A stretch of DNA of 6,936 bases from an uncultured Bacteroidales bacterium (GTDB lineage Bacteria > Bacteroidota > Bacteroidia > Bacteroidales > UBA932), in assembly GCA_946549475.1 (NCBI GenBank), contig CAMNQO010000091.1, forward strand, positions 1 through 6,936, in the 5' to 3' direction. Of the stretch, positions 1-5,004 are shown piece after piece (the stretch's first letter is position 1; every line of letters starts with the position of its first letter). Both the position numbers and the translations under genes were made by a program. Below the pieces are notes generated by a model. That model was not told the DNA's origin. It saw only the letters and a program-made list of their open reading frames with translations, and searched no databases.

Positions 1-15
1 CTGCCGCATTCCCCG

Positions 16-56
16 AACACCCCGACAGACACGATTGCCTGCCGGGGTGTTTTTTT
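16..56 (+). terminator. Intrinsic terminator of the upstream gene
   Basis: A perfect 9-bp stem pairs AACACCCCG (16-24) with CGGGGTGTT (43-51). It is extended inward, after one A/C mismatch, by CAG (26-28) pairing with CTG (39-41), leaving a loop of about 10 bases. The right arm runs straight into a T tract ending at 56. This is the standard rho-independent form reading rightward. It must serve a plus-strand gene that ends to the left of the window, because the first 15 bases are too short to show any gene. Confidence 0.9.
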
Positions 57-69
57 GTCAAATTTTCAT

Positions 70-77
70 TATCTTTA
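70..77 (+). promoter_or_regulatory. Possible -7 box for the glpT operon
   Basis: TATCTTTA matches the Bacteroidetes -7 consensus TAnnTTTG at 5 of the 6 fixed positions and lies 25 bases before the ATG at 103, after the upstream terminator. A promoter is expected here because the terminator isolates the operon from the gene to the left. The -33 region is poor: the only TTTG (54-57) is 12 bases away instead of about 19-21, and it overlaps the terminator T tract. The site is therefore a weak prediction. Confidence 0.3.
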
Positions 78-102
78 CACCTCAATTCTAAATTTATAGC
101 AG

Positions 103-1497
103 ATGGCACGTTTCATGGATCCGCCCAAGCCGAAGGCGCAAATTCCGGCTGAAAAAGTTGACAGGGAATATAAAGTGATGCGATGGAAGGTGTTCCTGGG
201 AGCATTCCTGGGTTATGCCGCCTACTATCTGGTCCGTAAAAATCTTTCCCTGGCTGCGCCCGACATGATCAAGGATGGCATCCTGGATGCCGGCAAGGTG
301 GGACTTGCGATGTCTGCCGTCTCCATCGCCTATGCTTTCAGCAAGTTCGTGATGGGCAGTGTCTCTGACCGTTCCGACGCCCGTAAATTTCTCTGTGTGG
401 GCCTGGTCTTGTCCGCGCTGGTGATGCTGGCGGTGGGACTTATTCCTTTCGGCCCGAATACGGTGGTGAATACAGCCGTCATTTTTGTGCTGATGCTGAT
501 TGTAGGCTGGCTGAGCGGATTCGGATGGCCTCCCTGCGGCCGCATCATGGCGCACTGGTTCAGCCAGAACGAGCGGAGTTTCAAGATGAGCGTGTGGAAT
601 GTCTCCCATACCATCGGCAGTTTCTCATTGGGTTTCCTGGCCATTGCCGGTGTTGCCCTGGCGGCCGATCTCGGCGTGGCCCAGACCTGGAGGGGAAACT
701 TCGTATTCCCTGCCCTTGTCGCGATGCTCATCGCGTTGTTCTGCTGGTGGGCCATCCGCGATACGCCCGAGTCTTGCGGCTTGCCTGCGGTGGGAGACTG
801 GCGGAATGACCACAGCGGTGTCAAGTCCAAGGGCGCTGCAGGCGAAAAACTTCCTTTCAAGGTCCTGTTCGTGGACCATGTGCTCAAGAACAAGTTGCTC
901 TGGGTCGTGGCCATCAGCAATGTGGCCGTGTATATGGTCCGTTACGGCATCGGCGACTGGGCTCCTACTTATCTGCAGGAAAAAGGCATCATGACGGCCG
1001 CAGAGAGCAAGGTGGCCTTCTCCGTGCACAATATCGTAGGTGCCGTGGGTACCATCGCGTGCGGCTGGGCGACCTCCAAGATTTTCAAGGGACGCTGCGC
1101 TCCGATGAATGTCATCTGCATGCTCCTTTGTGCCGTCGGCGTGTTGCTCTACTGGATGGTCGGCGCGGACATCATTCCGGTCGATTTTTCCACCAAGAAG
1201 GTACTGGTCTATGTGGCCTTGTGCATGATCGGATTCTTTATTTACGGACCGGTCGCCTTGACGGGTGTCCAGGCGCTCAACCTGGTTCCCAAGAATGCGG
1301 CGGGTACGGCGGCCGGCTTTGTGGGGCTGTTCGGCTACCTGCTGGGAGATGCCGTCTGCTCGAAGATTGTCGTGGGCGGCATCGCCACCGGCAGTTCCTG
1401 GGATATGGCCATGCTTTCGGTCGCCATCGGATCGCTCATCGGAGTGGGCCTTTGCGCTTTGCTGATCCCCAGCGAGAAAAGGATGGCCCGTTTGTAA
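103..1497 (+). CDS. glpT: GlpT-like glycerol-phosphate:phosphate antiporter (MFS, OPA family)
   Basis: This 464-residue inner-membrane transporter belongs to the organophosphate:phosphate antiporter family, which exchanges a sugar or glycerol phosphate for inorganic phosphate. It has about 12 hydrophobic segments and aligns with E. coli GlpT almost end to end. The N-terminal GYAAYYLVRKN carries R45, which has the same number as the phosphate-binding arginine of E. coli GlpT. MGSVSDR (84-90) is the loop 2-3 motif. GWPPCGR (141-147), WNVSH with H169 (E. coli H165), VRYGIGDW with R280 (E. coli R269) and KNAAGTAAGFVGLFGYL (397-413) follow in order. These segments resemble GlpT more than UhpT, so a glycerol phosphate is the likely substrate. 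One difference is N310 where E. coli has E299. The start at 103 follows an A/T-rich leader without a Shine-Dalgarno site; an ATG at 115 is an alternative. It is the first gene of an operon with the dehydrogenase 31 bases downstream. The family is certain, the exact substrate is not. Confidence 0.9.
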   Translation: MARFMDPPKPKAQIPAEKVDREYKVMRWKVFLGAFLGYAAYYLVRKNLSLAAPDMIKDGILDAGKVGLAMSAVSIAYAFSKFVMGSVSDRSDARKFLCVGLVLSALVMLAVGLIPFGPNTVVNTAVIFVLMLIVGWLSGFGWPPCGRIMAHWFSQNERSFKMSVWNVSHTIGSFSLGFLAIAGVALAADLGVAQTWRGNFVFPALVAMLIALFCWWAIRDTPESCGLPAVGDWRNDHSGVKSKGAAGEKLPFKVLFVDHVLKNKLLWVVAISNVAVYMVRYGIGDWAPTYLQEKGIMTAAESKVAFSVHNIVGAVGTIACGWATSKIFKGRCAPMNVICMLLCAVGVLLYWMVGADIIPVDFSTKKVLVYVALCMIGFFIYGPVALTGVQALNLVPKNAAGTAAGFVGLFGYLLGDAVCSKIVVGGIATGSSWDMAMLSVAIGSLIGVGLCALLIPSEKRMARL

Positions 1498-1512
1498 TCC
1501 CGAATCAAATTC

Positions 1513-1520
1513 AGAAGGAA
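1513..1520 (+). promoter_or_regulatory. Shine-Dalgarno-like site before the G1P dehydrogenase
   Basis: The purine run AGAAGGAA ends 8 bases before the ATG at 1529, a good Shine-Dalgarno spacing. Such sites are uncommon in Bacteroidetes, and the other genes here lack a clear one. It supports 1529 as the start and suggests that the second gene has its own ribosome entry. Confidence 0.4.
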
Positions 1521-1528
1521 GTAGAAAG

Positions 1529-2959
1529 ATGAAAAAGACTTTCCAGGAGCGTATCGCTTATGCGCTGTCCATTTCGACGGACACCCGCGTATTCGAGATG
1601 GGAAGGGGTTGTGCCTCGATGACCCCCGATGTGTTCAAAAAATGTTTTCCCGGACGGAAGGCGATGATTGTCGCCGACATCCATACCTGGCCCGTGTTGG
1701 GAGAAAAGGTGTTTGCCCTGCTCACGCAGGCGGGTGTCGGCACGGAAAAATACATCATTGAAAAAGAAGTGTTCCATGCCGAGTGGAAATATGTCGAGAT
1801 GGTGGACAAACTGGTCGAAGGCGACCTCGCCGCAGCCAAGTGCATCGAAGAAGATGACCACCATGTGGAAGCCGACGCCCAAAAGGCATTTGTTCCCGCT
1901 TCGGAGGATTTTTACATTCTTGTTTCGGTCGGCTCGGGTGTCATCAACGACTTGTGCAAACTGTGTTCGCACCATCATGGGCAGTCGTATCTGACTTTGC
2001 CTACGGCGGCTTCCGTGGACGGTTATTCCTCGTTCGGTGCCTCCATCAGTTACCAGCATTCCAAGCAGACTTTCTCCTGTCCGGCTCCGCTGGCCATCAT
2101 TGCAGATACCGACATCATCGCCGCCGCACCGAAGGAGATGACGGCGGCCGGCTATGCCGATCTGGCAGCCAAGGTGCCGGCCGGTGCCGAATGGATGATT
2201 GCGGATTTTGTCGGCAGCGAAGCCATCCAGCCCGAGGCCTGGCATGTCCTGCAGGACTATCTGGATGATTTCCTTTCCCGGCCGGAAGCCGTGGCCGCCG
2301 GCGAGCCCGATGCTATTGCCGACATCTTCGAGGGGCTGACGCTCAGCGGCATTGCGATGCAGGCCGCCCGTTCTTCCCGTCCCGCTTCCTGCTGCGACCA
2401 CCTGTTCAGCCATATCCTGGATATGACGGAGCACCGCTATAAGGGCAATCTCCAGTCCCACGGTTTCCAGGTGGCCGTCGGTACGATGACGATGTGTGCG
2501 GTATTCGACGAATTGTTCAAACATGACCTGACGAAAATCGACGTGGATGCCTGTGTCAAAGCCTGGCCCACGCTCGAGCAGGAGCAGCAGCGGGCTTTGG
2601 ACATTTTCAAGGATTTTCCGGCTCCCCGGTTGGGTTACACCTGCATTTCCCAAAAATACGACGATGCACAGGAAGTCCGTCGCCAACTCGAAAAACTGAA
2701 AGCGGAATGGCCGGCCTTGAAAGAAAAACTGCAAGGGCAGGTATGGTCTTTCGCCCGCATGCAGGAGGCTTTCAAGAAGGTCGGTGCTCCTTATGACCCT
2801 GCGATGATCGGTGTCACCCGTGAAAAACTGTATGCGATGTTTCCCGTCGTGCAGTTGATGCGTGCCCGCTACAACCTGCTGGACCTGGCCAAACGCGGCG
2901 GATTCTATGATGCCATTGTGGAGCCTGTCTTTGCGAAGGGAGGCGCCTGGGAAATCTAA
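1529..2959 (+). CDS. egsA: sn-glycerol-1-phosphate dehydrogenase (AraM/EgsA type)
   Basis: This 476-residue cytoplasmic enzyme belongs to the iron-containing alcohol dehydrogenase/dehydroquinate synthase-like superfamily, glycerol-1-phosphate dehydrogenase branch. That branch interconverts dihydroxyacetone phosphate and sn-glycerol-1-phosphate with NAD(P)H. The nucleotide-binding VGSGVIND is at 134-141 and the substrate-site PTAASVDGYSS at 158-168. Likely metal ligands are D211 (in AGYADLAAK), H291 (in SRPASCCDHLFSH, 283-295) and H311 (in QSHGFQVAVG). It is longer than B. subtilis AraM (about 394 residues), with extra sequence around 80-125 and a helical C-terminal part after about 340. The usual small residues before the acidic residue-His pair (AraM has GGEH) are C288 C289 D290 here. 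It follows glpT by 31 bases on the same strand, so the two are probably one operon. Known roles of the family are ether-lipid precursor synthesis in archaea and, with PcrB, in Bacillus. Neither the physiological direction nor the cofactor can be read from the sequence. Confidence 0.88.
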   Translation: MKKTFQERIAYALSISTDTRVFEMGRGCASMTPDVFKKCFPGRKAMIVADIHTWPVLGEKVFALLTQAGVGTEKYIIEKEVFHAEWKYVEMVDKLVEGDLAAAKCIEEDDHHVEADAQKAFVPASEDFYILVSVGSGVINDLCKLCSHHHGQSYLTLPTAASVDGYSSFGASISYQHSKQTFSCPAPLAIIADTDIIAAAPKEMTAAGYADLAAKVPAGAEWMIADFVGSEAIQPEAWHVLQDYLDDFLSRPEAVAAGEPDAIADIFEGLTLSGIAMQAARSSRPASCCDHLFSHILDMTEHRYKGNLQSHGFQVAVGTMTMCAVFDELFKHDLTKIDVDACVKAWPTLEQEQQRALDIFKDFPAPRLGYTCISQKYDDAQEVRRQLEKLKAEWPALKEKLQGQVWSFARMQEAFKKVGAPYDPAMIGVTREKLYAMFPVVQLMRARYNLLDLAKRGGFYDAIVEPVFAKGGAWEI

Positions 2960-2981
2960 GAAGCCCTTCCCGACGGCTTCT
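2959..2981. terminator. Short hairpin between convergent genes, possible two-way terminator
   Basis: AGAAGCC (2959-2965) pairs with GGCTTCT (2975-2981) around a 9-base loop. The hairpin fills the 20-base gap between the stop codon of the plus-strand dehydrogenase and the stop codon of minus-strand cysE, and overlaps the edges of both. Neither side is followed by a strong T tract, so efficiency is doubtful. The position and symmetry are still what a shared terminator for two convergent operons would need. Confidence 0.4.
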
Positions 2982-3714
2982 AAATCCCTTCGCCGTCTTT
3001 GAAGAAAGATTCGCGGTAGTGGCTTTGCAAAATTCTGGAATGGGGCGGCACGGAATGGGTGAGCCATACGTTGCCGCCAATCACCGAGCCTGTTCCGATG
3101 GTGATGCGGCCCAATAAAGAAGCATTGGAATAGACCGTTACATGGTCTTCGAGAATCGGGTGGCGGGGGATGTCCCTCGGCCGCCCGTTTTCATCATAAC
3201 TGAAATTCTTTGCACCCAGTGTTACCCCCTGGTAGAGCGTGACATGGTTGCCGATGACGGCCGTCTCGCCAATGACCGTTCCGGTACCGTGGTCGATGGC
3301 GAAATATTCTCCGATGGTGGCTCCCGGATGGATGTCGATGCCCGTGACGGAATGGGCGTATTCGGTGAGCATACGGGGCAGCACGGGTACTTTGAGTCCC
3401 AGGAGCGTGTGGGCTGTACGGTAGTAAAGGAGGGCTTTGATGGCCGGGTAGCAGAAGATGACCTCCTTCTGATCGGATGCGGCAGGGTCATTGGCTTCGA
3501 TGGCGGCTACATCCGTCTGGAGCAGGCGTTTGAGTTCGGGGATGGTGGCAACGAAAGCATCGGCGACGACCGTGTCCGAAAGCGTGGTCAGGGCGCGGTG
3601 TACGCGGTGGGGAGCCAGCGCGGGATCTTGATCGGCATAGTCGGGAAAGACCGCATCACCGAGTGCGTCCATCATTTCTGCCAAAGCCTTGGCGGTAGAT
3701 TTGCGGGACTTCAT
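2980..3714 (-). CDS. cysE: Serine O-acetyltransferase
   Basis: This 244-residue protein transfers acetyl from acetyl-CoA to L-serine, giving O-acetylserine, the first committed step of cysteine synthesis. An N-terminal helical domain (about 1-115) precedes a left-handed beta-helix of hexapeptide repeats (about 125-225). The active-site motifs are intact: D127 in GIDIHP, H142 in DHGTGTVIGETAVIG, and H185 in PRHPILED. The spacing of D127 to H142 equals that of the E. coli Asp143/His158 dyad. A loop around 169-184 is longer than in E. coli CysE. The protein is somewhat shorter than the E. coli enzyme (273 residues) but ends in GEGI, close to the E. coli tail GDGI, whose terminal Ile docks into cysteine synthase. 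It is the last gene of the minus-strand cluster, 21 bases after the LuxR-type regulator, and may also have its own promoter in that gap. I know of no close rival assignment. Confidence 0.93.
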   Translation of the reverse strand: MKSRKSTAKALAEMMDALGDAVFPDYADQDPALAPHRVHRALTTLSDTVVADAFVATIPELKRLLQTDVAAIEANDPAASDQKEVIFCYPAIKALLYYRTAHTLLGLKVPVLPRMLTEYAHSVTGIDIHPGATIGEYFAIDHGTGTVIGETAVIGNHVTLYQGVTLGAKNFSYDENGRPRDIPRHPILEDHVTVYSNASLLGRITIGTGSVIGGNVWLTHSVPPHSRILQSHYRESFFKDGEGI

Positions 3715-3724
3715 CGTTACAGGA

Positions 3725-3732
3725 CAAATATA
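3725..3732 (-). promoter_or_regulatory. Possible internal -7 box for cysE
   Basis: On the minus strand this reads TATATTTG, a full match to the Bacteroidetes -7 consensus TAnnTTTG, inside the 21-base gap between the regulator gene and cysE. The transcript would start only about 5 bases before the ATG at 3714, giving an almost leaderless message. No TTTG lies at the expected -33 distance, inside the regulator coding sequence. It may be a real internal promoter or a chance match in A/T-rich sequence. Confidence 0.35.
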
Positions 3733-3735
3733 ATA

Positions 3736-4317
3736 CTACATTTCCATCAGGCCGTTCATGAGCGCATAGACCGTCAGGCCCGCGACGGTCTTGATACCGG
3801 TCTTGCGGGTGATGTTTTTGCGGTGGGTGATGACCGTGTGGATGGACAGACAGAGCCGGTCGGCAATCTCCTTGTTGAGCAAGCCTTGGGCTACGCAGAC
3901 GAGGATTTCTTTTTCCCGGGCGGACAACTCCTCCCCTTCGTTCTTCTGCGTCTCGCTGCGGGAAGCAATCGCCTCCCGCAGTTTCTCGATGATGCCGGCG
4001 GGCGGGTCGGTCAGGGAAAGGACGCCGTCATACTGTTTGCGGATGTTGTCATCCAGAGGGGTACATTCCATGGCGACGACGGGCGCATCGCTGAATGATG
4101 CAGTGACGGACTTTCCGTTGGACCGGGAAGCGTATTCAAAGATGGACGGATCGATGATGATTACATCGAAAACCATATCCTTGAGTTGGGCGGGGCTGTT
4201 GCCGGACAAGTGTCCCAGGATGCATGCCACCTCAAATTCACCCGTCCCTGAAAGCACCTGTTCCAGGCCCCGGGCTACGATGGCTGACGGGACGACCAGT
4301 AATACCTGCTTACTCAT
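3736..4317 (-). CDS. LuxR/NarL-type transcription regulator with a degenerate receiver
   Basis: This 193-residue protein is probably a DNA-binding regulator. The C-terminal part (about 130-190) is a clear LuxR/GerE helix-turn-helix, from LSAREKEILVCVAQGLLNKEIADRLCLS to the recognition-helix segment HTVITHRKNITRKTGI. The N-terminal part (1-115) has the size and beta-alpha rhythm of a response-regulator receiver. D56 in VIIIDPS sits where the phosphoacceptor would be. However, the acidic pair expected near residues 8-10 is V-V-P, and no lysine is found where the conserved Lys should lie (GVLSLTD, 98-104). Classical phosphotransfer is therefore unlikely. The start codon overlaps the end of the hemerythrin gene by 8 bases (ATGAGTAA), which implies translational coupling and a shared function, plausibly with the diiron protein as sensor. 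No kinase gene is present in the window. Its DNA target is unknown. Confidence 0.85.
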   Translation of the reverse strand: MSKQVLLVVPSAIVARGLEQVLSGTGEFEVACILGHLSGNSPAQLKDMVFDVIIIDPSIFEYASRSNGKSVTASFSDAPVVAMECTPLDDNIRKQYDGVLSLTDPPAGIIEKLREAIASRSETQKNEGEELSAREKEILVCVAQGLLNKEIADRLCLSIHTVITHRKNITRKTGIKTVAGLTVYALMNGLMEM

Positions 4318-5002
4318 GATGTTCCAAACGGCTTACAAGGGGAATCAGGATGTCGTCTTCGATGACGGTGTGACGGGCCAGATCGTATTCCAGCGCATAG
4401 ATATATGTGAGGGCACGATAGATGGCGCGGCTCTCGCAAATATCAGGCATATATTTCAATACCAGGCTTTTGAGGTCCTCAAGTTTTTCCTGGATATTGC
4501 TGTGGTTTTTCTCGTATTGCAGGATGGTAAAATCTTTTCCCTCCTTTCCTGCCAAAACCTGATCCACATAAGGGAAGACGGTCTCCTCTTCGTAGGCGAA
4601 ATGTTTGGCCAGTTCTTCGCGGTAATCGTTCAAAAACTTCCGGATGATGAGGTGATATTTTTCGCTGCACGGGGCGGTCATCTCCTTGAGCGCATCGGCG
4701 AGTTCTTCCAGAAATTCATCCAGATACCAGCGGTGGCTGCGATGCAGATATTTGACGATGTCCCGGACATCCACTTCCTGCATCAGTTCCCGGGGAGGGA
4801 CATAGCCGTCCAGGGCATAGATGCTGCAAATCAACAGAAAGGCCTTGGTGTCAACCCCACCCTTCCGGCACACTTCTTCCACCGAAGCGTCGCCGAATCC
4901 GAAAGGCAGGCCCATGCGTGTCAGTACCCCCAGCAAACTGAAATCTTTGCTGAGCAGTGCTGACATTTTCTGCTGGCCGGAAAATTGGAAATTGTCGTTC
5001 AT
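4310..5002 (-). CDS. Hemerythrin-domain protein with RIC/ScdA-like N-terminus
   Basis: This 230-residue cytoplasmic protein is a likely non-heme diiron protein. The hemerythrin-like four-helix domain covers about 80-225 and keeps a full ligand set: H87/H90 in YLHRSHRWYLDE, H134 and E138 in HFAYEEE, H167 in EKNHSNI, and H211 and E215 in ARHTVIEDD. The spacing H167-H211-E215 equals that of YtfE (H160-H204-E208). Residues about 14-60 resemble the N-terminal domain of RIC proteins (YtfE/ScdA), but the YCCGG cysteine pair reads F34-G35-F36-G37-D38, so the thiol function is lost. RIC proteins respond to nitric oxide and oxidative damage and deliver iron for Fe-S repair. A sensor or O2/NO-binding role fits this protein better, given the lost cysteines and the overlapping regulator gene. 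It starts 2 bases after the stop codon of the acyl-CoA synthetase; M13 is a possible later start. Confidence 0.88.
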   Translation of the reverse strand: MNDNFQFSGQQKMSALLSKDFSLLGVLTRMGLPFGFGDASVEEVCRKGGVDTKAFLLICSIYALDGYVPPRELMQEVDVRDIVKYLHRSHRWYLDEFLEELADALKEMTAPCSEKYHLIIRKFLNDYREELAKHFAYEEETVFPYVDQVLAGKEGKDFTILQYEKNHSNIQEKLEDLKSLVLKYMPDICESRAIYRALTYIYALEYDLARHTVIEDDILIPLVSRLEHHE

Positions 5003-5004
5003 GA

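Noticed and set aside
330..920. Minus-strand frame of 196 codons inside glpT
   Set aside because: It lies opposite conserved transmembrane segments of the transporter, and its product shows no family signs.
1511..3067. Long open frame (518 codons) on the minus strand opposite the G1P dehydrogenase
   Set aside because: Its protein has no recognisable motifs and is rich in His, Arg and Gly. The plus-strand frame carries a full set of enzyme motifs. Long antisense frames are usual in GC-rich coding DNA.
3729..3734. TATAAT on the plus strand, like an E. coli -10 box
   Set aside because: No plus-strand gene follows it, and Bacteroidetes promoters use TAnnTTTG. The same A/T-rich patch is better read on the minus strand.
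3142..4098. Plus-strand frame of 318 codons opposite cysE and the regulator
   Set aside because: It spans two well-supported minus-strand genes and their gap, and its protein resembles no family I know.
3791..4963. Plus-strand frame of 390 codons opposite the regulator and hemerythrin genes
   Set aside because: It is antisense to two genes with clear domains and has no domain signs of its own.
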